Shown here piece after piece: positions 23,041 through 33,190 of a stretch of DNA of 64,000 nt; positions within the stretch are counted from its first letter, which is position 1, and every line of letters begins with the position of its first letter. The position numbers and the translations under genes are program-made. This stretch comes from Hyperoplus lanceolatus (lineage: Eukaryota > Chordata > Actinopteri > Uranoscopiformes > Ammodytidae). Under the pieces are notes generated by a model. The model had not been told where the DNA came from, did no database searches, and saw only the letters and a program-made list of their open reading frames with translations. The stretch spans positions 19,557,001-19,621,000 of the forward strand of contig CM049416.1 of NCBI GenBank assembly GCA_026929865.2. Direction: 5' to 3'.

Positions 23041-23957
23041 CCTTAAAGCAGCAACGAGTAACATTTAAATATCTTTTAAACAGCCTCATGTTTCCTCTCA
23101 TAATCATAAATTACCTTTAACAGCAAACGAGACCATCTGTGCAAAGAAAGACTTTTTTATATAGTTTTTATTACTGCATTTGATCTGGTCGTACACCCAG
23201 TCCGATTTTCGGTTCACGCGTGCATGCTCTATGGTCACATATCCGTATTGGTCGCAGATTTCAGGGCGGCGCAGGAACGCGATTTGAGAAGCCTATGGCT
23301 CCTGGTGAGGGAAGGGGAGCGGGAGCCTTGTTTGAGACAGTTGTTTGTTCATAATGACTGATAACGGGGCTGAACCATCAAAGAAAAAAAAGAAAATGCA
23401 ATGAAGAAAAGCTAAAAGGGAGAGTGATAGGCGGGCGGGAGGGCGTTGCCAAGCAACGTATACACAATTTCACGCAGCGAACCTAGACTGCAGTGTTTAC
23501 TCCTAAATGAATGAGCGGTAGCCTACTAAAACAAAGTTTACTTTGCCTCACCAGCATCATCAGATGACCATTATTCATCTGAAATAGTCATTATTTACAA
23601 CATAAACACATTACTTCATCGTGATCCATACTAACTAACTGCCATCTCTTGTTCATTCGCTTGGTGTGAGGACACGGACTCGTTCAGCTCCGTGAGAGGT
23701 GACAATGCATCAACTCATTGCAATCAGGTGTGTTTAGCACTTACTGCCATTAGTTGATGCTGTGTCACCCATAGACTCACAGAGCCGAAAAGAGTCCGGT
23801 GCCCTCCACACTTTCAACACACGGACACGCACCATATTGCTTCCTGATTATTTGAATCTTGCACTCCCTGCACGAGCTTGAAAACAGCTTCACGACAGCT
23901 GGCGTCGTTAAAATACTACCGCTTTTGTTCAAAGGTGTCGCCAACGTGCCGACTAAC
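23041..23957 (-). mobile_element. Long relative of MITE family A
   Basis: The left end 'cttaaagcagcaacgagtaa' and the right end 'ctaactcgtagtggctttaa' are inverted repeats matching MITE A tips. 'acagcaaacgagaccatctg' and 'aatactaccgcttttgttca' are MITE A internal motifs near the two ends. Between them are about 700 bp absent from the short copies, including CpG-containing sequence. It may represent the longer ancestor from which the short MITE arose, or a MITE with a later insertion; I see no transposase frame in it. Confidence 0.6.
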
Positions 23958-23997
23958 TCGTAGTGGCTTTAAGCACATATTTTTTTTACACTTGTTT

Positions 23998-24095
23998 CTC
24001 TCAACGTGTTTTTCTATACTGAATTGGAGCAACTATAACGAAACGAATTTCCCCTCTGGGATCAATAGAGTATTTTTTGATTCTGATTCTGAATT
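23998..24095 (+). mobile_element. Truncated LINE 3' tail
   Basis: 'gaatttcccctctgggatca' and 'atagagtattttttgattctgattctga' fit the widespread fish LINE 3' end that closes in short tandem TTCTGA units. The 5' boundary is unclear. Only the end of the element is present. Confidence 0.55.
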
Positions 24096-24108
24096 TCTCT
24101 TTCTGTAT

Positions 24109-24147
24109 CCGTAGAACATCATAGCTGAACATGAGATCCGTAACATC
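24109..24147 (+). pseudogene. Duplicated head of anks1b PTB exon
   Basis: 39 bp identical to 24257-24295: the last bases of the intron with the acceptor 'ccgtag', then 33 bp encoding [11 protein letters not shown]. The upstream pyrimidine tract also resembles that of the true exon. Reading continues in frame into MITE sequence to a TAA at 24205-24207, with an overlapping AATAAA at 24203-24208. It could act as a decoy acceptor or truncated terminal exon; no evidence of use is available from sequence alone. Confidence 0.85.
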
Positions 24148-24229
24148 AACACACTTATGAATATTATATTCCATTTCTACCAAGTCTGTTCCGAAAAACA
24201 CCAATAAATTCTACACACTGCACCTTTAA
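24148..24229 (-). mobile_element. MITE family B end
   Basis: Reverse complement of the left end of the element at 45594: 'cacttatgaatattatattc', 'tttctaccaagtctgttccg' and the terminal 'ctacacactgcacctttaa'. Only one end is present. It separates the duplicated exon head from the true exon. Confidence 0.75.
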
Positions 24230-24262
24230 TAATTTTCTTTCTTTCTCTTTCTCTTTCCGTAG

Positions 24263-24400
24263 AACATCATAGCTGAACATGAGATCCGTAACATCTCGTG
24301 TGCGGCTCAGGATCCAGAGGACCTGTCTACATTTGCCTACATCACCAAAGACCTCAAGTCAAGTCACCACTACTGCCATGTCTTCACTGCTTTTGATGTG
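24263..24400 (+). CDS. anks1b: anks1b exon (PTB, peptide groove)
   Basis: A 138-bp phase-0 exon encoding 46 residues, [40 protein letters not shown] and FTAFDV. The acceptor is 'tctttccgtag' and the donor 'gtg|gtcagt', a weaker donor (C at +3). The [34 protein letters not shown] block is the strand that lines the PTB ligand groove and is nearly identical to mammalian ANKS1B. A 39-bp duplicate of its start lies 148 bp upstream, and a family D MITE begins 40 bp after the donor. Confidence 0.96.
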
Positions 24401-24835
24401 GTCAGTCCATCAAGACACTGTCTGTCTGTTTGTGCAGGTTTTAAAGGTGGAGTCAGCGATTTTTTTTGCCCCCCAGCGCACACACAGTACTACGGAAGAG
24501 TATTAGGGCCACAGGGGAGAAAAGAAATTTTTTTTTTGTTTTTGTTTTTTAATAATGTTTTATTATGCATTTCTATGCTCTATTCGACATTTTGAGAATA
24601 AAGACGAAATACAACATTGAGAAGGAGGGAAAAAAGTATACTCATACTCTTCAATACAGCACTGACAGGTATTGGATCATGAGGATACATTCACTGACTT
24701 CGACCTAAAAGTAATTTGGACAACAAGCCTTCTCCAGTATCACTCACTCCGACTGTAATTGAGCTAAAGATCATATTATCCTATAGTATCAAACTGCCTT
24801 CTCACGCCTGTCTTCCCCCCATCCCCTGTTATCAG
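24401..24835. other. Short anks1b intron filled by a MITE
   Basis: This 435-bp intron is mostly a family D MITE at 24440-24760, leaving 39 bp after the donor and 75 bp before the next exon. Confidence 0.7.
24440..24760 (+). mobile_element. MITE family D, intron-filling copy
   Basis: Left 'ttaaaggtggagtcagcgat' and right 'tctccagtatcactcactcc' are imperfect inverted repeats of each other, as in the copies at 29953 and 20731. The middle includes a T-rich run and the 'acaagccttctccag' motif. Confidence 0.65.
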
Positions 24836-25003
24836 AACCTGGCGTATGAGATCATCCTGACGCTGGGCCAGGCCTTCGAGGTGGCCTACCAGCTGGCCCT
24901 GCAGGCGCGCAAGAGCGGCCATGGCTCCTCCACGCTGCCCGAGAGCTTCGACAGCAAGCCCAGCAAACCTGTCCCCAAACCCCGCATCAACATCCGCAAA
25001 TCT
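24836..25003 (+). CDS. anks1b: anks1b exon (PTB C-terminal helix and tail)
   Basis: A 168-bp phase-0 exon encoding 56 residues, starting [20 protein letters not shown] and ending [16 protein letters not shown]. The acceptor is 'cccctgttatcag' and the donor 'tct|gtaagc'. [24 protein letters not shown] is the long C-terminal helix that closes the PTB groove. The following [20 protein letters not shown] segment matches the ANKS1B tail (STLPESFENKPSKPIPKP in mammals) and not ANKS1A, which is the main paralogue evidence. KPVPKPR is proline-rich and basic, a possible SH3-type ligand. The exon is conspicuously GC-rich. Confidence 0.96.
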
Positions 25004-25090
25004 GTAAGCATCGCTACTACTACTGCTACTGTTTGAAGGGAAACAGCCATCCTACACTGACATTCACATCATATGTTATGTTACTTTGCA

Positions 25091-25311
25091 TGTGTGTGTG
25101 TGTGTGTGTGTGTGTGTCTTTCTCTGTGTGTTGGCAACAGGGTCTACAGGGATATTCGATCTTTTAAGTATCCATTGGGTGTTGTTGTCCCTGCAGTCTC
25201 TTACACACTGACTGGGCTGATTGATGAGGCTGGTTTGCATAGGGCTCCAGGAAGGCTTGGCTTGGCTCTCCCGTCACTCTCTGTCTCTGTGTGTGTATGT
25301 GTGTGTGTGTT

Positions 25312-25343
<32 letters not shown>

Positions 25344-25351
25344 GTGTGTGT
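25091..25351 (+). repeat. TG microsatellites downstream of a donor
   Basis: TG runs at 25091-25117 and an interrupted one at 25288-25351, both on the sense strand and within 350 bp of the donor at 25004. Confidence 0.9.
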
Positions 25352-26207
25352 ACACGGAATCCCTTTTAGTCTGTACCAATAAACTATTGCTCTTTGATAC
25401 CACGCCCTCCCTATGTGATAAGAGATACTTCTGCCTCTTACATTACATCATGAGCGTGCGTGTGTGTGTATATATGTGTGTGTGTGTGTCAAACGTGCTA
25501 GGCCTTTCGTCATGCGTCCTCCAACCGCAGCGTCACAAAGTCTGTAAACCTGTCAACCTCACATTAACCCCCAACTGAGCTTTAAAATAGTCACGCCAGC
25601 CCACACCCCACTTTCCCTGCTCCGCCGCTGACACCAATCGGCTGGCACAGCAGCAAATGTTTGTGTCTAAAAGGGCCCGGGCTATAGAGTTACGGCAGGC
25701 TGCTAAATCTAGTGTAGCATAGACCAAGTTTAAGGCCATTTACATACTGTGAGTCATGGAAGAAAGAGATGGTGATGCTCTCACTTTCTAAAGTTAGAGC
25801 GAGAGATGTGAGACGGTGAGGAAAGACAGTGAGAGAAAAGATAGAATAAGAGCACATGCCGTGTGTGTGTGTGTGTTTTGTTTGCAAAAGCCTGCGTGTG
25901 TGGTCCAGTGCCTACAGTGTTGATGGATGATGGCATGTGTACACACAATCTGCCGACTGCGACTGACTGTTACATTAACCATTAATTGCAATTTTCCTCT
26001 GTCTGTGCGTGTGTGTGTGTAGTTAATGTCTTATGGTGTGCAGCAGGGGCAAAGCTACTGCAGTATTCACTTAATATTCCTGCCACCTGCTGCCAGCCAT
26101 AATCTCCATCCTGCAGCACCTCTGTGCTGTTGCTTTGTTTCTCCCTCTTTCATTCTTATGTTGAGTATGTGTTCTTCGAGGACAATCTCCCCTTGACGTC
26201 CACTTTA

Positions 26208-26421
26208 AAAAGGTGCTACGAGGAACCTTTAAATTTTTCTTAAACTAATTTTTCCTCTGGTGATCATAAACTACATGTAACAGCAAATGAGAACATCAGT
26301 GCAAAGAATTTGTTTGTCATGGGTAGGCTCACCCAGGATCAACAACTGCCGTAGTAAAAACTCTTTTGTCCAAAGGGGGTGAAAGAATTAACACAAACTG
26401 AAAATTCCTCGGAGCACCTTT
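26208..26421 (-). mobile_element. MITE family A, copy 4 (reverse)
   Basis: 'aaaaggtgctacgaggaacc' at the left and 'cctcggagcaccttt' at the right, with 'catgggtaggctcacccagg' and 'cttttgtccaaagggggtga' inside. Both inverted ends are well preserved. Confidence 0.8.
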
Positions 26422-27184
26422 ACCCTGCCCTTATGAGTGTCTCATGACATGTCCTTGAATAGTCTTGGCATGTTGGAAATTTAGCTAACCTAATGTTTCT
26501 TGAAAGTGAAATGAAAAAGCCTCCCAGTGAAGTAAAAAATATCTTGTTTCCAAGCAGCCGGTTCATTTTCTTGGTGGTCGAGGAGCTTTGAATTTACATT
26601 TTGTTTAAGACTGAAATATAATTGAATTTTTCATGAAAAAAACTAATTGAATGCAAGAGTTTCTTCATACGGTGGCCTATTCTTGCTTCAGTTTTGTGTT
26701 ATTGCAGTGATGCTGATGCTGCATGTGCCGTCCCACGCTGTTGCCAGGGTGATGATGACTCTGCTGCCATGTTTTTAAGTTGCCATGGTTTAATGCTTTG
26801 GTTTTTCGAGTGCTGTTGCCTTAACCCCATTGCCATGCAGCTGGTCTGTCATCGTTGTGTTTTTTTCACTTTGCTGCTGTTTTTCTAAATTTTATTTTTA
26901 ATTATTTTTTCGGTGTTGCTGTTGCTGAGCATGATTATTTTTATAATTGTTTTACTTTATCGTAGGGGCAAAAATTCATTGTTCATTCATTGACTGTTAT
27001 TGTTCACATTTAAAGCATCCTACAATTTCTTTCCCCTTTTTTTGTGTGCAAACAATTAAAGAAAATAGAGAAATAAAAAAGAATAATTAAAAAAGATAAA
27101 TCAAAACAAAGGAGAAGAAAAAGCTATACACATACATACTGTATATATATATAAAAATTTAAAATAAATATTATTATAATAACA

Positions 27185-27216
<32 letters not shown>

Positions 27217-27432
27217 AAGCCAGCCACATTGACCCGTATGCGACCTCTGCCCTCCCTTAGGTGCTCATGTCCCCATCCAGCCGCTGGTCACTGGGACACA
27301 CATATACCCCCCACCGGCCTCCTCTCCACCCTCCTCTTCCTCCCTCTAGACTCTTCCATCTCCCTCCTTCCACCTACACTGCTCACTCACAGGTCCTCCG
27401 CCATTTTCCTTTTCATGATCCTTTATTTCCTT

Positions 27433-27682
27433 AAAGGTGCTCCGAGAAAATTTCACTTTGTGTTAATTCTTGCACCCCCTTTGGACAAAAGCGGTAGTGT
27501 TTTTACTACACCTGCTGTAGTCCCTGGGTGATCGTCCCCATTACAAACACATTAAGAAAAACAATATAAAAGAGGCAATCTTTGCATTGATGGTCTCGTT
27601 TGCTGTCACATGTAATTCCTGATCATCAGAGGAAAAATGAGACTGTTTCAGAAGAAAGTTCAAAGTTCCTCGTAGCACCTTT
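27433..27682 (+). mobile_element. MITE family A, copy 5
   Basis: 'aaaggtgctccgagaaaat', 'ttgcaccccctttggacaaa', 'gcggtagtgtttttactaca', 'tgatggtctcgtttgctgtc', ending 'ttcctcgtagcaccttt'. About 250 bp, one of the most complete copies. Confidence 0.8.
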
Positions 27683-27782
27683 AATATTTTTAATTTTAGT
27701 CGAGGAGAAATCACCATCTGTAAGTGCTTCCGTTTTTATTCCGCTCGCTTTTAATTCAACTAACCCTGCATCCTTGGGTTTT

Positions 27783-27786
<4 letters not shown>

Positions 27787-27859
<73 letters not shown>

Positions 27860-27872
27860 TGTGTGTGTGTGT
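27787..27872 (+). repeat. (GT)n microsatellite
   Basis: 86-bp GT tract with one TCTG interruption near 27858, on the sense strand of anks1b. Confidence 0.95.
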
Positions 27873-28804
27873 CTAATTTTTTCAGCAGTCGCTTATCACC
27901 ATATCGACAGTAAAAAAAAAAACAGATGCTAGACTACACTACAGCCGTTGTTGCAAAAGCCAAACCCCATTTCAGTTGTTTACGGCTAATATTGGCCCAA
28001 TGCAGAAGTTGACTTTAGTGCCTCAGTCGGGTTTTTTTTATGTGCCCCACTTCACCGATTCAACCCCCTAGATTAGGGAGACACTGCCTCCTTTAAAGAT
28101 GCACCTCGGAGATGGTAAACGTTTAAATAAAAAAGGTATTTAAAGCAATATCCAACGCTTTATAATTAGCTAAATGTTTATTAAAACATTTAAGTAACCA
28201 CATGGAGTCTATTAAAGTTCCCAATTCATTGGCTTTTCACCCTCTTAAGTGTTTTTGCCATTCATCCCAACCTCCGTCTTGCAGTTGAATTTTTTTTTAT
28301 TTAAAGAGTGCCAAGGTAATGATTCAAAGTGCAATAGACTCCCATTGCTCCAACCTACGCTCGGTTAAATTAGTTCTCCTTGTCTTTTTAAAAGTTTTTT
28401 TTCAGCCAAATCGCACACTGACGAATGTCCCCGCAGTATTTATCACTCTGTGTTCTTTCATTCCGACCTTTCTGAAGCAAAAACAAATTAGCATTGACGT
28501 GAAACTTGAGTTTTGAAGGCTGGCATTGTTCATTCAAGTGGTTTCATATGTGGCTTGTACGAGACCCATCCGGGCGATGTTTCAAATGGGTTTTTTTAAT
28601 CACTAAGCGCTCTGGTGTTGTGTTGCTGTGAGACCATAACTGTGTTTGTCCTTAATCCTGTAACCCCCCCCCCAGTAACAAGATTATAAGGTCTTTGCTG
28701 TGGGTTTGTAAGAGTGAGAGAAGAGATACATAAATGGATTTTGGTATTAGAGTTGTTTTTTTACTGTATTTCTGCTGTAGCAATATGTGAGAGAACATAA
28801 GGCA

Positions 28805-28905
28805 CGGAAAGGCAAGTTTATTTATAAAGAATTCAGACAAGGCCATTCAAAGTGATTTACAGGGGCATACAAATACATCAAGATTAGACATTAGAAATTG
28901 CATTC
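28805..28905 (+). mobile_element. Dispersed LINE-tail-like fragment, copy 2
   Basis: 'gcaagtttatttataaagaa', 'ttcagacaaggccattcaaa' and 'acatcaagattagacattag' match the copies at 1755 and 39441. Confidence 0.6.
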
Positions 28906-28987
28906 AAGTGATATAAGATAAACATGTCTCTTGTTAGTCTACTGTGGAATTCTGAAATGAATATGCGTGAACAAGATATTAACACAC

Positions 28988-28993
<6 letters not shown>

Positions 28994-29026
<33 letters not shown>
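28994..29026. repeat. (TA)n microsatellite
   Basis: Uninterrupted 33-bp TA tract. Confidence 0.9.
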
Positions 29027-29030
<4 letters not shown>

Positions 29031-29340
29031 CATCAGAAAAGAGAGTGCAAGGACACATTTAGTCTTCTGCTGTGCTCTCACACAACTGCAGCGCTCGCAG
29101 TCAAGTCTCCCCTCCCCCAAATCATCTGAAAATAAACCAAGATTGGAAGAAAAAACACCCTCGGCAACAGAACCCGGTCGTCTGATTGGTTGCCGACGGG
29201 TTATTTTTGAAAGCAATGTAGATTGTTTGGTTTGTTTTCAGCTTTGAAGCCACAAAAAAGCTGCTTCACACACACAGTGGCAACAGCAGCAAATAATGAA
29301 CACCACTCATTATGAGACAGGACCAGCCCAATTCTGGCAT

Positions 29341-29667
29341 TAAAGGTGCAGTGTGTAATATTTGAATATTTAGTTTAGTTTAACCCCCCCTTTTTTTTTT
29401 TTTCCCAAAACACCAACCCCCCCTTTGGAGAAAGAAAAGGAGCCACGGGGGGGGCATGTGGCACGCCGGCTAAGGGGTTAAAAATGCATATGGCCATTCA
29501 TATTGTCCATTTTGTGCTATTGTAGAATCATGGCAGTGCAAAATGGCTCTTATGTAGATATAAAAGGCTCATTCTAAGGAAAGAAAAAAGAAAAAACAAC
29601 TTTTATTTTCATATTGCATTTCTACCAAGTCTGAAATATCAGTACATTCTACACATTGCACCTTTAA
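29341..29667 (+). mobile_element. MITE family B, near-complete copy
   Basis: Starts 'taaaggtgcagtgtgtaat' and ends 'cattctacacattgcacctt' then 'taa', inverted repeats of each other. The right portion 'tttctaccaagtctgaaat' matches the fragments at 24148 and 45594. The middle has runs of C and G. Confidence 0.7.
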
Positions 29668-29952
29668 GGAGTTTTGTAGCAATGTATTTTTAAATGTCAG
29701 ACTGTGACCTTCTCTCCAAGATCTCCATTCTATAATCTGTAATATCTCCCTCTCACATGAAGAGTTATTATTTTTTCCATGTCAGTTCTTTGGAAGCAGC
29801 ACACCCTCCATCTTTTTCATTCTACAGTCTCACACTTTATTAGCATTTATCTGTATCAAGTATAATCGCCCCCTGCCTGCAGTGTGCAAAATGTAGATTT
29901 TCAACAGAAAGAGTCATTGTGTGTCACTTTGTTTGTGAATGTGCATCCTTAA

Positions 29953-30259
29953 TAAAGGGGGAATCAGCGATTCTGGAGTGTGCTTATTGAGAAAAAAAAT
30001 GTTGTTGTCAAAATCAGTTAATATCTCCTCACGATCCGCTACCTGTTCGTACTGTGTTTCCGCTGGAAAAAATCTGGTGTGTGTGTAAACAAAGGGGGCT
30101 CACAACAACATGCCAGTTTACAGATCCTAGGCTGTGTATTGACACAGGATTATTTTTCCAATGCACACACAGTACAGATATCAGATAATTTGAAGATATT
30201 CCCTGATTTTGACATACAAGTGATTTTTACAACAACCAGAATCACTGACTCCGACTTTC
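29953..30259 (+). mobile_element. MITE family D, near-complete copy
   Basis: 'taaagggggaatcagcgatt' at the left and 'agaatcactgactccgactt' at the right. Inside are paired motifs 'atatctcctcacgatccgct' and 'agataatttgaagatattcc', and 'ggctgtgtattgacacagga'. It ends about 200 bp before the terminal coding exon. Confidence 0.7.
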
Positions 30260-30326
30260 AGGTACTAAATCAATCCAATGATATTTGGTGTTCTCAAAAT
30301 GGAGAATATGCAAGTCATATAAACTA

Positions 30327-30463
30327 ATCACTCTCTCTCTCCTTCTGTCTCTCGCTCTCTCTCTTTCCTTCCATCTCTCTCTCTCTCTCTCTGTCTCTCT
30401 CTCCTTCCGTCTCTGTCTCTCCTGTCGTCTCTCTCTCTCCTTCCGTCTCTGTCTCTCTATCAG
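30327..30463 (+). repeat. CT-rich tract forming the acceptor region
   Basis: About 135 bp of nearly pure pyrimidine, CTCTCT alternating with CCTTCCGTCT units, running directly into the CAG acceptor of the last coding exon. Such homopyrimidine DNA can bind PTBP-type splicing repressors in RNA and can form triplex DNA (general knowledge). Confidence 0.85.
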
Positions 30464-30577
30464 ATGGAGCAGCCGTCCATGGAGCAGAAAGGCCACGCCA
30501 ACGTGCCGTGGATAGTGGAGCCGGGTCAGGAGGCCAAGAGAGGAGTCAACACCAAGTACGAGACCACTATTTTCTAA
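30464..30577 (+). CDS. anks1b: anks1b terminal coding exon
   Basis: The acceptor is 'gtctctctatcag' and the exon starts in phase 0. It encodes 37 residues, MEQPSMEQKGHANVPWIVEP then GQEAKRGVNTKYETTIF, and TAA at 30575-30577. The EQKxxANxPWIVEPGQEAKRGxNTKYETTIF tail is the ANKS1B C-terminus. The final ETTIF has Thr at -2 and Phe at 0, a class I PDZ ligand pattern, consistent with reported association of AIDA-1 with PSD-95 (from memory, unchecked). A possible internal donor GTACGA at 30556 would remove KYETTIF; see the alternative exon at 31835. Confidence 0.95.
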   Translation: MEQPSMEQKGHANVPWIVEPGQEAKRGVNTKYETTIF

Positions 30578-31834
30578 CATACGCCCGCCTTGTCCACTCC
30601 TGTGTGTGTGTGTTTGTGTGTGCCTTTCAGAGGTTTGCCCTTGTACTGGGGGTGCCGCCCCTCCCCCCTCTGTGCCCGGAAGTCTGGGGGGCACGAGCGA
30701 CGCACGTCCGCTCACTACGTCACCTCAACCGGCTGAAAAATACAAAAACTAAAAACCATCCCGCCCTCTCTGCCCTCTTGCCCCCTGTTAGCTGAAAGCC
30801 TGTCCACTGCATGATGGCGTGTGGCAATGCGCTGTCCCCTTTATCTCTTCTATGCTATCTCCTTGTCTTTTCTTCTCTTTCATTTTCTGCTCCCCCTCTC
30901 TTTGGTCTTTGGCACAGGCCCTTGTCCTCCTTTGCCTGCAGGCCTGGCGCATGACTTTTGATCCAACGGGGATGTGTGGTGAACTTCTCTGTCTCCACCT
31001 GTAAATGGGGCCGCTGCTTTCAGTCGTTTTTTTAAAAAAAATCCACTTCCTGTTTGTGGGCCAATCAGCTGCTTTCTTTTTTTCTCTTTCCTGTCGATTG
31101 GGTGCGACCGTTTGGCTTTGTCTCTCTCCTTTATTCCTCCTCTTGACTGCCTCCTTCGTCCCTGGCTTTTCTCTACATTTCAAACCCACCTTTTGTCTAA
31201 CTGCCCCCCTGACAATTTGAATGAGGTTTGTAACCAGAGTACTGCTAATGCTACTAGCGCCATGACAGTGTTTTAGCTGTCTGCTGAGCCAATGACAATG
31301 AGCAGGGGCTGTTGTCCTAAACATGACAACCAGAGGAAACAGTTTAGACTTTCTAGACATTTTTTTAAATCTAAAGAGGAGAGCGGAATTACAGGAGAGA
31401 CAATGTAGCAAAGTTTTAAACTTTGACTCAAACTGGTTCGTCCAGCCAGGCTACTTAAGAATGTATTTCAACTTTTTTGATTCTTTCTATCAGATTTATT
31501 TTTTTGAAAATACTACTAACAAACTTGTGAATTTCTTTGACAAACATCTTTTAAAACTTGACCTGTGACACAGGAAGAAGTAGGTAATTCATTGTTTTGC
31601 TTTTACAGCACGTGTGCGTATACGTTCAGAGTTATTTTAACCAACATGGATTTTTTTCCCAGTCTGTAGACCTTTGTTTAATTTTTTGGGGGAAGAAATC
31701 TTGTATGTAAAGGGGGTTTAGCATGTGGCTTGTGAGACGCATGGTGGCCATTTTGGATTAGCAGAGCAGGGGGGCCGGTGGAGAGGCGGGGGTGTGAGGA
31801 CTCTCTCGATAAGTGATGTCATCTCATTTTGCAG

Positions 31835-31883
31835 GGCAATGCCGGACGCTCATGTCTATTACTGTGGAATGCAAAGAATGTAG
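31835..31883 (+). CDS. anks1b: Candidate alternative C-terminal segment of anks1b
   Basis: If the donor-like GTACGA at 30556 is spliced to the good acceptor 'atctcattttgcag' ending at 31834, the split AA+G codon restores Lys and the frame reads AMPDAHVYYCGMQRM, then TAG at 31881-31883. The protein would then end ...GVNTKAMPDAHVYYCGMQRM instead of ...GVNTKYETTIF. It loses the PDZ-ligand pattern. The peptide is not low-complexity and the acceptor is strong, but the donor is mediocre. I do not have transcript evidence, so this is an inference. Confidence 0.5.
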
Positions 31884-32901
31884 CCAGCCCTAAACACGGA
31901 CCTTGTCACACATACAATGCAAAAACGGACTTCAAAAGGACCCTCTTGCTCACTTTTCAAAGGACTACAAACATGGACGCCACAGGTGTTTAAGGTTGAC
32001 TACAAAACTTTGAACATCCTTCATCCGATGATGCTTGACACAGTAAACATATGGCAAACGGACCCTTTTACACACACTAACAGGACTGCATCTTGACAGA
32101 CAACGGTCTGCTCTGAATGTACACTGATTTGAAAGCAGCCTCAACTTTCTGCAAGCGCAGCAGGATTTGTTTTATGTGGCCAACTGAGAGGCACGACCTG
32201 TGAACCAATGGGGCGGTCACAGGGTCTCCATGGTGACTGTGAGTATGGTAACAGTGGGTAACACACAATGGGCAGCACTGGGTGGGCATGTGTCAGTGTG
32301 GGAATGGGCATGGGGTTTGAGGACGTCTGACTGGCTCTTTTGGTTCTGTTTGTTTTTTTGTTTTTGTTTTTTAAGTGAGAAAATAATAGAGATATATATG
32401 CACAAGCAATGTGTAAATGTGATCGCACTAGCTGCAAAAGATGCAACAGGTGGGTTTCTCCTCATTAACGGAGAGATGAACCTATCTATGTGAACAAAAA
32501 AACGCATCTGGTGTTTAAAAAAAAGTATTCTATTCGTATTGCCCGACATTTTAAATGTTTAATATGAGAGTATTATATTACCTACCATGATGATTATGAT
32601 TATTCTTGTGCAATTCTTGTCTACTGTTGTCTTAATGTTACATTATTTTTCTATTACACGATGAGATGAAAAACCTTTGGGCTTAAGAATGACGGCCATC
32701 CTTTAACAAAAAAAATTACGTAAAAAAAAATTCTGAAACTAGATGATCATCCTTGTTATACAGAGAGTGAATGTTGCAGGTGGCTAGCTAACTTGTCAGG
32801 TCCATCCATTTCTCATGGGGCTCTACACTTATCTAGCAGATGTACTATTTTAAACGCAGTATTACTGTATTATTTGGATGAGACATTATCCAATTATAAA
32901 A

Positions 32902-32909
32902 TGTACATA
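32902..32909 (+). promoter_or_regulatory. Pumilio response element
   Basis: TGTACATA fits the UGUANAUA consensus of Pumilio/FBF proteins, in the distal part of the anks1b 3' UTR. Confidence 0.55.
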
Positions 32910-33111
32910 GATATTTTGCCAACTCATTGTTCATAGCTGTAATGTAAAAGAGTTAAACAAATTAAAGGATTTTGAAGTTCAGGGCACTGGAAACAAGGTA
33001 CCAAAATAAAGGTTGGAAATACATGAATAAAAAAATGGTAGATGGTTAGAGATTGTATTTTAAGTGAAAACTGAAATGGGTTCTTTGGTGACATCACTGC
33101 TGACCAACTTA

Positions 33112-33119
33112 TGTACATA
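33112..33119 (+). promoter_or_regulatory. Pumilio response element
   Basis: A second TGTACATA, 210 bp after the first and 72 bp before the polyadenylation signal. Confidence 0.55.
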
Positions 33120-33190
33120 GGCTTGGGCTTCCAGCACACTGATTTTTGTAATTTTGGCGGCCATTATTTATATCCCTGTAAAGCACATGG

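Larger units (their letters stand above)
21845..24262. other. anks1b intron with a long MITE A relative
   Basis: Carries a family E fragment (22250-22338), a ~920-bp relative of MITE A (23041-23957), a LINE tail (about 23998-24095), a 39-bp copy of the next exon's start (24109-24147) and a MITE B end (24148-24229). Confidence 0.65.
25004..30463. other. anks1b intron before the last exon
   Basis: Holds several TG tracts (25091, 25288, 27787), MITE A copies (26208, 27433), a 32-bp poly(A) at 27184-27217 after A-rich DNA, a LINE-tail fragment (28805), an AT tract (28994), MITE B (29341), MITE D (29953) and a long CT-rich tract (30327-30463). No extra coding exon was seen. Confidence 0.65.

Noticed and set aside
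30788..31411. 207-codon reverse-strand reading frame in the anks1b 3' UTR
   Set aside because: It is antisense to a pyrimidine-rich UTR. The product is mostly Lys/Arg/Glu with no recognisable domain, as expected from the base composition.
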